Assembly: GCA_938037185.1 (NCBI GenBank)
Contig: CALHQK010000118.1
Location: forward strand, 1-6,139
DNA from: an uncultured Riemerella sp.
GTDB taxonomy: Bacteria > Bacteroidota > Bacteroidia > Flavobacteriales > Weeksellaceae
Direction: 5' to 3'
Length of the DNA: 6,139 nucleotides
The notes beneath the pieces were generated by a model. That model searched no databases, was not told where the DNA came from, and saw only the letters and a list, made by a program, of their open reading frames with translations. This document shows, piece by piece, positions 1 through 6,121 of this stretch (position 1 is its first letter; every line of letters starts with the position of its first letter). Both the position numbers and the translations under genes were made by a program.

Positions 1-7
1 CATCATT

Positions 8-727
8 ATGAATCACATTTTAAGAGCATGGCTCAGGGACAACCCTTTGACAGCAGACACTTCGGATTTCGTAGCAGTGCCGGTGATTAACGCCAGCCTG
101 AATATAAGTGACATCATCGCCCTGCTCAAACAGGAGGGTATGGAGATAAAGGAGGAGACCGCTCTGGACATCATCACGCGTTTCTTCCGCAAGTCAGAAG
201 AGGTAATCCTCAACGGCAACAGCGTAAATATGGGCTTCGTGGTAGCCCGCCCGATGATAAAGGGCGTCTTCAAAGACAAGACTTGGGACAAGGAAAAGCA
301 CAGCATCTATGTGAATATGACCCAAGGCGCAGAGCTGAGAAAGAGCATTGCCAAGACCAAAGTGGAGATACTCGGCGAGCAGTCCAGCCCTATGGCTATA
401 TTTACCTTGGTAGATACTACAAATAACAATACCAGCGGCTCGCTTACCAAAGGCAAGACAGCGGAAATCAAAGGTTCGTACATCAAGATTGCGGGAGAGC
501 ATACAGACTGCGGTATCTACTTTACCAATATGGATACCAAGGCAAAAACCAAAGTGCCGGCGGAAAACATCGCCCTCAATGAGCCTTCCCGCCTGCTGAT
601 ATTAGTGCCGGACAGCCTTCCTGCCGGCAACTATGAACTGAGCATTACCACGCAGAGTTCCTCCGGAAAACCTCTTCTGAAACAGCCGAGAACGGAGGTG
701 TTCAACGGAACGGTAGTGATTAATTAA
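8..727 (+). CDS. HU-like DNA-binding protein with C-terminal DUF4469 domain
   Basis: 239-residue protein of the Bacteroidota HU/IHF-like family carrying a C-terminal DUF4469 (Ig-like) domain. Residues 1-125 resemble the HU-like part: NPLTAD near residue 12, a helical stretch with ETALDIITRF (50-59), then the beta-arm-like segment NSVNMGFVVARPMIKGVF (71-88) and TQGAELRKSIA (105-115). Residues 126-239 hold the DUF4469 signatures EIKGSYIKIAG (153-163), NEPSRLLILVP (191-201) and GNYELSITTQ (207-216). No signal peptide or membrane segment is seen, so it should be cytoplasmic and nucleoid-associated. Family members are thought to bind DNA, but the specific role is not established. The ATG at 8 fits the usual family N-terminus (MxHILxAWL). 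Only 7 bases precede it, so its promoter and RBS cannot be judged. It is followed by a strong terminator and is transcriptionally separate from mutS. The family call is firm; the function is inferred. Confidence 0.9.
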   Translation: MNHILRAWLRDNPLTADTSDFVAVPVINASLNISDIIALLKQEGMEIKEETALDIITRFFRKSEEVILNGNSVNMGFVVARPMIKGVFKDKTWDKEKHSIYVNMTQGAELRKSIAKTKVEILGEQSSPMAIFTLVDTTNNNTSGSLTKGKTAEIKGSYIKIAGEHTDCGIYFTNMDTKAKTKVPAENIALNEPSRLLILVPDSLPAGNYELSITTQSSSGKPLLKQPRTEVFNGTVVIN

Positions 728-773
728 AAAAGTCTTTTTCATAGCTCCATTTATTAAATTGTTAATAAGTGGG

Positions 774-803
774 AGCCCCCAGCTCTGCTGGGGGCTTTTT
801 TTT
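774..803 (+). terminator. Rho-independent terminator of the HU-like gene
   Basis: A perfect 10-bp GC-rich stem, AGCCCCCAGC (774-783) with GCTGGGGGCT (787-796), closes a 3-nt TCT loop and is followed by an unbroken run of eight T (796-803). It lies 47 bp after the stop at 727. There is no T tract on the opposite side, so it works only for + strand transcription. This separates the HU-like gene from mutS. Confidence 0.95.
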
Positions 804-816
804 GTTCAGGATTATT

Positions 817-931
817 GAACAGTGTTATTTACCCGCTTCGAATAGTGTTATTCATTCCTATTGAACAGCGTTATTCGGTCACATCGAATAGTACTATTCA
901 GTCACATAGAACAGCATTGTTCGGTTGGCCT
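817..931. repeat. Tandem array of five 14-bp palindromes at 23-bp period
   Basis: Five units start at 817, 840, 863, 886 and 909, exactly 23 bp apart. Each has a 14-bp inverted repeat with consensus GAAYAGYRYTRTTC followed by a 9-bp variable spacer. The cores are GAACAGTGTTATTT, GAATAGTGTTATTC, GAACAGCGTTATTC, GAATAGTACTATTC (a perfect 14-bp palindrome, 886-899) and GAACAGCATTGTTC. The outer arms GAAYA/TRTTC are the conserved part and the centre varies. Spacers 3 and 4 share GTCACAT. A right half-arm TGTTC at 803-807 sits in the same 23-bp phase and may be a remnant unit. The period is not a multiple of 3, so this is not protein-coding. Possible roles are a multi-site operator, a binding array for a nucleoid protein, or a genome-specific minisatellite. 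The sequence does not decide between them. Confidence 0.85.
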
Positions 932-974
932 GTTCGGATTATAGGAGCAGACCCTCCCGCTGTTTCTATAGAAA

Positions 975-1003
975 TGAGGAATATGGGAAGTAAAAATTCC
1001 TCA
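975..1003. promoter_or_regulatory. Inverted repeat upstream of mutS (possible operator or leader hairpin)
   Basis: TGAGGAAT (975-982) is the exact complement of ATTCCTCA (996-1003), with a 13-nt loop between. The right arm overlaps the place where the -33 element of the mutS promoter would lie, so a protein bound here could affect mutS-recG transcription. There is no T tract, so it is not a terminator for the + strand. An 8-bp match with a long loop could also arise by chance. Confidence 0.3.
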
Positions 1004-1027
1004 GCAAGATTTTAATTACTATTTTTG
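997..1027 (+). promoter_or_regulatory. Probable Bacteroidota-type promoter of mutS-recG
   Basis: TATTTTTG (1020-1027) matches the Bacteroidota -7 consensus TAnnTTTG exactly. A weak -33 element, TTC instead of TTG, lies at 997-999, 20 nt upstream, within the usual spacing. Transcription would start near 1033, giving a leader of about 25 nt before the mutS ATG at 1058. The leader is A-rich (AAAAAGTAAAAACAAG) with no clear Shine-Dalgarno, as is common in this phylum. The -7 match is seen directly; its use as a promoter is inferred. Confidence 0.5.
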
Positions 1028-1057
1028 TAGCTGAAAAAGTAAAAACAAGAACGCAGT

Positions 1058-3643
1058 ATGGCAAAAAGCACGAAAGAAACCCCTCTGATGGCGCAGTATA
1101 ATGCAATAAAAGCGAAGTATGCAGATGCAGTGCTGCTTTTCAGGGTGGGAGATTTCTATGAAACCTTTGGGCAGGATGCCGTGAGAACTTCCCAAATCCT
1201 CGGGATAGTCCTCACCAAGAGAAACAACGGTGGCGAGAGTACCGAGCTGGCAGGCTTCCCGCATCATTCGCTCAATTCCTACCTTCCCAAACTGGTAAGG
1301 GCGGGTATGCGTGTGGCCATCTGCGACCAGCTGGAAGACCCCAAACTAGTGAAAGGCATTGTAAAACGCGGCGTTACAGAGCTGGTAACCCCAGGTGTTA
1401 CTTTCAATGAGCAGATTTTGACCTCTACCGAGAATAACTTCCTGATGTCCATCCACCAAGAGAAAGGCAAATACGGAATAGCACTGGTGGATGTCTCCAC
1501 GGGGGAGTTCCTTGTTTCTGAGGGAAATATGGAGAAGCTGCTGCACATTGCCCACACCTTTGCTCCGAGCGAAATCATCTACCAGCGCGGAACCAGCCTC
1601 CCCGAAAAGCTGAAAGACAAAATAAGTTTTCCGCTGGAAGACTGGGCATTCCAGTATAACTACGCCTATGAGAAACTTACAGGGCATTTCAAAACCAAAT
1701 CCCTGAAAGGCTTCGGTATAGAAGAAAATAAACTGGCAGTTGCTGCCGCAGGAGCTGTTTTTGCCTACTTGGTAGAAGATACCCACCATGCGCTTCTTCA
1801 GCACATTACCAAAATACAGAGCATTCCGCAGGAAGATTATCTCTTGATGGATAATTTTACGCTTCGGAATTTGGAAATCGTCTATCCCAGCCACCATGAA
1901 GGGAAAAGCCTGCTGGACATTATAGACCGCACCGCTACTCCTATGGGAGGGCGTATGATGAGGCGTAGGCTTATTCTCCCCCTGAAATCCGTGAACGAAA
2001 TCAACAGGCGCCTCTCGCTGATAGAGTTTTTCAATAAAGAAGAAAACCTGAAATATGATGTTTTAGAAAACCTGAAATCCATATCAGACTTAGACCGGCT
2101 GCTGGGCAAACTGGCTGCGGAGAAAATCACCCCGAAAGAACTGGGCTATCTTCGGGATAGTCTGGCAAGTATCCATCAAATCAAATCCCTGCTGGGAACT
2201 CATCATGATGTCTTGGCGTGGATAGAACCATTGGACAGCCATACCGAACTGATTACCTATCTTCAAAACCACTTGAACGAAGAGCTTCCGGTAAATATCA
2301 GTAAAGGAGATGTCATTAAGCAGGGAATTTCGCAGGAGCTGGACAGGCTGAGAAACTTACAGGCAAGCGGCAAGTCCTTCTTGGAAGAAATGTGCCAGCG
2401 CGAAATAGAAAAAACTGGAATAACCAGCCTGAAAATAGATTTTAATAATGTCTTCGGGTATTATATAGAGGTGAGAAACACTCATAAGGACAAAGTCCCG
2501 CAGGAGTGGATAAGAAAACAGACTTTGGTAAATGCCGAAAGGTACATTACAGAAGAGCTGAAAGAATACGAAAGCCAGATACTCGGCGCAGAGGAAAGAA
2601 TTTCCCAGCTGGAACATCAGCTGTATAGAGAGGTGTGCAGTGAGGTCATGCTCTATATAGACAGCATCCAGAGGAACTCTAAGATTATAGCAGAGATAGA
2701 CTGCGCGGTAGGCCTTTCCGAACTTTCCGTTGCAGAAAATTATGTAAAACCTATACTAAATGATGGTTTCGGTATAGATATTAAAGAAGGAAGGCACCCC
2801 GTGATAGAGAAGTCCCTCCCGCTGGGAGAAAAATACATCCCGAATGATATTTTCCTTGACCGAGAGACTCAGCAGATTATCATGGTAACGGGGCCAAACA
2901 TGTCCGGTAAGTCGGCTATTCTTCGGCAGACAGCCATCATCTGTCTTTTGGCACAGATAGGAAGTTTTGTTCCTGCTAAGCATGCCGAACTTGGGATTTT
3001 GGATAAAATATTCACTCGGGTAGGTGCTTCGGATAATATTTCTGCTGGAGAATCTACTTTCATGGTAGAGATGAATGAGTCTGCCAATATCCTCAATAAC
3101 ATCACGGAGCGGAGTCTTATCCTGCTGGATGAAATCGGGCGGGGGACTTCCACCTATGATGGGATTTCCATCGCTTGGGCTATTGCGGAGTATCTCCACC
3201 AGCACCCTGCACAGCCGAAAACGCTGTTTGCGACCCATTATCATGAGCTGAATGAAATGCAGGTAACTTTTGAGCGGATAAAGAACTTCCATGTCTCCAT
3301 TGAGGAAAACAAAGGAAATATTATTTTCCTTAGAAAGTTGGTAGCAGGCGGCAGCGAACACAGTTTTGGGATTCATGTGGCGAAACTTGCGGGAATGCCG
3401 GCAAAGGTGGTAGCCAGAGCCAGAGAAATTCTAAAAACTCTGGAAGAGAGCAGAAGTCAAGAGAAAACCACAGAAAAGATAAAGCGCGTTACGGAAGAAA
3501 ATATCCAGCTTTCTTTCTTCCAGCTGGATGACCCTGTTTTGGAAAACATCCGCGAAGAACTCACCAAGATAGACATCAATACTCTAACACCCATTGAAGC
3601 ACTGATGAAGCTCAATGCAATAAAGAAAATGATCGGAAGATAG
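1058..3643 (+). CDS. mutS: DNA mismatch repair protein MutS
   Basis: 861-residue MutS of the MutS1 type, which binds mispairs and small loops as a dimer and, with ATP, becomes a sliding clamp that recruits MutL. The N-terminal mismatch-binding domain carries the F-x-E motif in GDFYETF (Phe33, Glu35), where Phe stacks on the mispair. The connector domain follows (about 130-265), then lever and clamp (about 275-560) and the ABC-type ATPase domain. Visible ATPase motifs are the P-loop GPNMSGKS (612-619), the signature region around ESTFMVEMNE, Walker B LILLDEIGRGTSTYDG (D691, E692) and the switch ATHYHEL (725-731). QLSFF (817-821) matches the beta-clamp binding motif, and the C-terminal tail is helical. 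Length is normal for the family and the frame is intact. The ATG start is the only one that keeps the full N-terminal domain. The gene is first in a pair with recG, which begins 2 bp after its stop. Confidence 0.98.
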   Translation: MAKSTKETPLMAQYNAIKAKYADAVLLFRVGDFYETFGQDAVRTSQILGIVLTKRNNGGESTELAGFPHHSLNSYLPKLVRAGMRVAICDQLEDPKLVKGIVKRGVTELVTPGVTFNEQILTSTENNFLMSIHQEKGKYGIALVDVSTGEFLVSEGNMEKLLHIAHTFAPSEIIYQRGTSLPEKLKDKISFPLEDWAFQYNYAYEKLTGHFKTKSLKGFGIEENKLAVAAAGAVFAYLVEDTHHALLQHITKIQSIPQEDYLLMDNFTLRNLEIVYPSHHEGKSLLDIIDRTATPMGGRMMRRRLILPLKSVNEINRRLSLIEFFNKEENLKYDVLENLKSISDLDRLLGKLAAEKITPKELGYLRDSLASIHQIKSLLGTHHDVLAWIEPLDSHTELITYLQNHLNEELPVNISKGDVIKQGISQELDRLRNLQASGKSFLEEMCQREIEKTGITSLKIDFNNVFGYYIEVRNTHKDKVPQEWIRKQTLVNAERYITEELKEYESQILGAEERISQLEHQLYREVCSEVMLYIDSIQRNSKIIAEIDCAVGLSELSVAENYVKPILNDGFGIDIKEGRHPVIEKSLPLGEKYIPNDIFLDRETQQIIMVTGPNMSGKSAILRQTAIICLLAQIGSFVPAKHAELGILDKIFTRVGASDNISAGESTFMVEMNESANILNNITERSLILLDEIGRGTSTYDGISIAWAIAEYLHQHPAQPKTLFATHYHELNEMQVTFERIKNFHVSIEENKGNIIFLRKLVAGGSEHSFGIHVAKLAGMPAKVVARAREILKTLEESRSQEKTTEKIKRVTEENIQLSFFQLDDPVLENIREELTKIDINTLTPIEALMKLNAIKKMIGR

Positions 3644-3648
3644 TTTTG
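3635..3648 (+). promoter_or_regulatory. mutS-recG junction with TTG start of recG
   Basis: The mutS stop TAG (3641-3643) is followed by two bases and then TTG (3646-3648). No in-frame ATG or GTG exists in the preceding 45 bases, and the next in-frame ATG lies deep inside recG. The conserved RecG N-terminal sequence (TPIEYLKGIGP) begins five residues after the TTG, so TTG is the best start. A weak purine stretch, GGAAGA (3635-3640), could act as RBS. The tight junction suggests translational coupling to mutS. Confidence 0.65.
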
Positions 3649-5739
3649 GATTTATCTACTCCCATAGAATATCTAAAAGGCATCGGCCCTGAACGCTCCA
3701 AACTGATTAAAAATGTTTTGGGAATTTCCACCGTGGAGGATTTTCTCTATTTCTTCCCTCTGCGGTATTTGGATAAAAGCAAGGTCTACCGAGTAGCAGA
3801 TTTAAAGGAAGAAAATGTAGAAATCCAGCTGAAAGGAAAAATTTATGATTTAAAGGAAATCACCTACGGAAGAGGACAAAAAAGGCTCTCCGCGAAGTTC
3901 CGCGATGAGACAGGCGCTTTGGATTTGGTTTGGTTCCAATACACCCAGTGGCTGAAAGACCAGATTCCGCTCAATAAAGAACTATACATCTTCGGAAGAG
4001 TCAGTCTCTTCGGACAGCAGTTTTCTATGGCGCATCCAGAGATAGAACTGGAAGAAAAACGAGAGAAAGAACTCAGACTTCGCCCTATCTATCCGAGCAG
4101 TGAGAAAATCACAAAACGAGGGCTCAATCAAAAATTTTTCCAAGGCATCCAAGCGCATATTCTTGGGCATGTCACGGGACTTGTGCAGGAAAATCTGCCT
4201 CAAAGCCTCCTCCAGTCGCTCAGACTCATGGGAAGGCAGGAGGCCTTTGTCAATATTCATTTTCCCAAAGATACTTCGGCATTTGAACAGGCGGACAGAC
4301 GGCTGAAATTCGAGGAAGCTTTCTTTTTTCAGCTCGGCTATGCTTTGAAAAAACAATACAATAAGACTTCGGCAGTGGGAAATCCCTTCCCTTTGGTGGG
4401 CGATTTTTTCAATGATTTTTATCAAAACAGACTGCCTTTTGAGCTTACCAATGCCCAAAAAAGAGTTTTAAAAGAAATCCGAAACGATATGAGGCTCCCT
4501 ATACAGATGAACCGCCTTCTGCAGGGAGATGTAGGCTCAGGGAAAACCATGGTGGCGCTGCTTTCGATGCTGATAGCCATAGACAACGGCTTCCAAAGCT
4601 GTATGATGGCTCCTACGGAAATCTTGGCGCAGCAGCATTTCAACAGCCTTTCCGAGGCGCTTTTCGGAACGGGCGTAAACATCAGACTTTTAACAGGTTC
4701 TACCAAAACCGCTGAACGAAAAATCATCCACTCGGAGCTGGAAAACGGAACTCTTCATATTTTGGTCGGCACCCATGCCGTGCTGGAAGACAAGGTTAAA
4801 TTCAAAAACCTCGGTCTTGCCATCATCGATGAACAGCACCGTTTCGGTGTGGAACAAAGGGCAAAACTTTGGATGAAAAACAAAATTCCGCCGCATATTC
4901 TCATCATGACTGCCACGCCTATTCCAAGAACGCTGGCGATGAGTTTTTACTCGGATCTGGATGTTTCTGTGATAAATGAACTCCCGATGGGAAGAAAGCC
5001 CATCATCACAGCTCATCGGCGAGAAAAAGACAGAAACTCGGTATTTCGTTTTGCCAAAGATGAAATCGACAAGGGCAGACAGGTTTATTTCGTTTATCCT
5101 TTGATTGAGGAAAGTGAGGCTTTGGATTATGAAAACTTGATGGGCGGCTTTGAGCGGGTTTCCGAGGCGTTTCCTTATCCAGACTATGCCGTTACCATGC
5201 TTCATGGAAAGATGAAACCACAGGAAAAAGATGAGGCGATGCAGTATTTCGCTTCAGGGAAGGCGAATATCATGGTCGCTACTACGGTGATAGAAGTCGG
5301 CGTGAATGTTCCCAATGCCTCCGTGATGATTATAGAAAGTGCCGAGCGTTTCGGGCTTTCCCAGCTTCACCAGCTAAGAGGAAGAGTGGGAAGAGGCGCC
5401 GAGCAGAGCTACTGCATCTTGATGACCTCGGATAAAATGTCTTCCGACAGCCGAACCCGAATAAAAACCATGTGCGAGACCAACGACGGCTTTAAGATTT
5501 CCGAAGTGGATATGAAACTCCGCGGGCCGGGCGATATCCTCGGCACCCAGCAGAGCGGCGTGGTGGATTTCAAAAGGCTGGACTTAGCCCAAGACGGGCA
5601 CATCATCAAGGCTGCAAAAGATACCGTAGAGGCGCTCCTCCGTGCCGACCCTTCGCTCCAGCAGGAACAGCACCAAGCCCTGAAAAACTACTACATAAAA
5701 CAATACAAAGGCAAAAACAAATGGGGAAGAATTAGTTAA
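3646..5739 (+). CDS. recG: ATP-dependent DNA helicase RecG
   Basis: 697-residue RecG, an SF2 double-stranded DNA translocase that regresses stalled forks and acts on D-loops, R-loops and Holliday junctions. The N-terminal part has the helix-hairpin-like TPIEYLKGIGP and the wedge/OB-fold (about 55-150; QLKGKIYDLKEI through GALDLVWFQYTQW). The motor has the Q-like FELTNAQKRVLKEI, Walker A GDVGSGKT (294-301), motif Ia MAPTEILAQQH, motif II DEQH (395-398), motif III TATPIPRT (422-429), motif V ATTVIEVGVNVP and motif VI QLHQLRGRVGRG (573-584). The RecG-specific TRG region, LRGPGDILGTQQSG (625-638), separates it from PriA, UvrB or Mfd. Length agrees with E. coli RecG (693). The start codon is TTG, just after mutS. 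No strong terminator is seen after the stop, and the downstream DNA is repetitive. All motifs are intact, so the protein should be active. Confidence 0.98.
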   Translation: MDLSTPIEYLKGIGPERSKLIKNVLGISTVEDFLYFFPLRYLDKSKVYRVADLKEENVEIQLKGKIYDLKEITYGRGQKRLSAKFRDETGALDLVWFQYTQWLKDQIPLNKELYIFGRVSLFGQQFSMAHPEIELEEKREKELRLRPIYPSSEKITKRGLNQKFFQGIQAHILGHVTGLVQENLPQSLLQSLRLMGRQEAFVNIHFPKDTSAFEQADRRLKFEEAFFFQLGYALKKQYNKTSAVGNPFPLVGDFFNDFYQNRLPFELTNAQKRVLKEIRNDMRLPIQMNRLLQGDVGSGKTMVALLSMLIAIDNGFQSCMMAPTEILAQQHFNSLSEALFGTGVNIRLLTGSTKTAERKIIHSELENGTLHILVGTHAVLEDKVKFKNLGLAIIDEQHRFGVEQRAKLWMKNKIPPHILIMTATPIPRTLAMSFYSDLDVSVINELPMGRKPIITAHRREKDRNSVFRFAKDEIDKGRQVYFVYPLIEESEALDYENLMGGFERVSEAFPYPDYAVTMLHGKMKPQEKDEAMQYFASGKANIMVATTVIEVGVNVPNASVMIIESAERFGLSQLHQLRGRVGRGAEQSYCILMTSDKMSSDSRTRIKTMCETNDGFKISEVDMKLRGPGDILGTQQSGVVDFKRLDLAQDGHIIKAAKDTVEALLRADPSLQQEQHQALKNYYIKQYKGKNKWGRIS

Positions 5740-5766
5740 GTTTAGATGAACTCCTAAACATTCTAC

Positions 5767-5871
5767 CTGCGCGGAAAGGCAGATGAGGTGATCGGAAGTT
5801 TCGCAGAGGAGCGCCGTTCTTTGGGAAAGGTGCGCGGAGATTTGGGCGATGTGTGCGGAAGCTTGGTAAAG
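5767..5871. repeat. Five degenerate 21-bp subrepeats (first block)
   Basis: Five consecutive 21-bp steps begin at 5767, each built around a form of GTGYGCGGAAGYTTGGG, with the best matches in the last two steps (5830-5871). Each step is seven codons, so the reading frame carries on through all of them. The first three steps are more diverged than the last two. Confidence 0.6.
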
Positions 5872-5937
5872 GTAGTTTATTGCGAAGTTTATAAGAACTT
5901 AACTAAGGAAATGAAAACTATTCAATGGGAAAGGTAG
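5767..5937 (+). CDS. Hypothetical small heptad-repeat peptide, copy 1
   Basis: Short open frame of up to 56 codons; its in-frame stop upstream is at 5755. It reads as five 7-residue units (LRGKADE, VIGSFAE, ERRSLGK, VRGDLGD, VCGSLVK) followed by a 21-residue tail beginning VVYCEVYKNLT and ending IQWER, then TAG. There is no ATG near its beginning; CTG 5767 or GTG 5788 would be needed, and no clear RBS is seen, so expression is doubtful. The tail is identical in amino acids to that of the second copy, with only synonymous differences. No known family or function is recognised, and no signal peptide or transmembrane segment is evident. It could be a relic of a repeat family, or an accidental frame in a structured RNA or DNA repeat. 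Confidence 0.35.
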   Translation: MRGKADEVIGSFAEERRSLGKVRGDLGDVCGSLVKVVYCEVYKNLTKEMKTIQWER

Positions 5938-5954
5938 GAAATTAAATATCCTAC
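5934..5954. repeat. Small inverted repeat at the end of peptide frame 1
   Basis: GTAGGA (5934-5939) pairs with TCCTAC (5949-5954) around a 9-nt AT-rich loop. The left arm includes the TAG stop. There is no T tract, so it is a poor terminator candidate. The same structure recurs in the next unit. Confidence 0.4.
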
Positions 5955-5975
5955 ATAGAAAATGCTTTGGGAGAG

Positions 5976-6038
5976 ATGTGCGGAGGCTTGGGCAATGTGT
6001 GCGGAAGCTTAGGTAATGTGCGCGGAAGTTTGGGAGAG
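5976..6038. repeat. Three 21-bp subrepeats (second block)
   Basis: Three steps of 21 bp start at 5976, 5997 and 6018, each close to the form RTGYGCGGARGYTTRGG. They differ from one another at only a few positions and are more alike than the first block, which suggests recent expansion or homogenisation. Each encodes one heptad of the form (M/V)-(C/R)-G-(G/S)-L-G-(N/E). Confidence 0.8.
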
Positions 6039-6104
6039 GTGGTTTATTGTGAAGTTTATAAGAACTTAACCAAGGAGATGAAAACTATTCAATGGGAAAG
6101 GTAG
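5976..6104 (+). CDS. Hypothetical small heptad-repeat peptide, copy 2
   Basis: 42-codon frame with an ATG start and TAG stop, in a different reading frame from copy 1 because the repeat period of 167 is not a multiple of 3. It encodes three heptads (MCGGLGN, VCGSLGN, VRGSLGE) and then the same 21-residue tail, VVYCEVYKNLT through IQWER, with two positively charged clusters and one Cys. A purine run, GGGAGAG (5969-5975), directly precedes the ATG, but the spacing is too short for a normal Shine-Dalgarno. An in-frame stop lies at 5943-5945, so each repeat unit carries its own closed frame. Function unknown. The preserved frame is suggestive, but whether it is translated cannot be seen from sequence. 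Confidence 0.4.
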   Translation: MCGGLGNVCGSLGNVRGSLGEVVYCEVYKNLTKEMKTIQWER

Positions 6105-6121
6105 GAAATTAAATATCCTAC
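6101..6121. repeat. Small inverted repeat at the end of peptide frame 2
   Basis: Identical to the structure 167 bp upstream: GTAGGA (6101-6106) and TCCTAC (6116-6121) around an AT-rich 9-nt loop, again including the stop codon. Preservation may reflect recent duplication rather than function. Confidence 0.4.

Larger units (their letters stand above)
728..1057. other. 330-bp intergenic region without a supported gene
   Basis: This stretch between the HU-like gene and mutS holds, in order, an AT-rich spacer, the intrinsic terminator, a five-copy 23-bp palindromic array, about 50 bp with no recognised element (923-974), a long-loop inverted repeat and the probable mutS promoter with an A-rich leader. 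The only open frame (815-1015) starts with TTG inside the first palindrome and resembles nothing known, so it is not called as a gene. No tRNA or riboswitch fold was recognised. Confidence 0.7.

Noticed and set aside
817..931. CRISPR array
   Set aside because: Repeats are only 14 bp and degenerate, and spacers are 9 bp, far too short. No cas genes are present.
815..1015. 66-codon frame on the + strand starting with TTG in the intergenic region
   Set aside because: It runs through the 23-bp palindromic array and the inverted repeat, has no RBS and no recognisable protein features, and the repeat period is not a multiple of 3.
1346..1897. 183-codon open frame on the minus strand inside mutS
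   Set aside because: Antisense shadow of the MutS connector region with no start context or family similarity.
2891..2917. Ser-Ala variant in the MutS P-loop (GPNMSGKSA rather than GPNMGGKST) as a possible defect
   Set aside because: The essential GxxxxGKS pattern is intact, and the variation falls at positions tolerated in the family, so activity should be retained.
2756..3376. 206-codon open frame on the minus strand inside mutS
   Set aside because: It lies antisense to the highly conserved MutS ATPase domain. Its open length is explained by the coding bias of mutS, and the product resembles nothing.
3982..4458. 158-codon minus-strand frame inside recG
   Set aside because: Antisense shadow of recG, with no independent support.
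5740..5759. Terminator after recG (GTTTAG/CTAAAC, 6-bp stem)
   Set aside because: The stem is short and AT-rich with an 8-nt loop and no following T tract; too weak to call.
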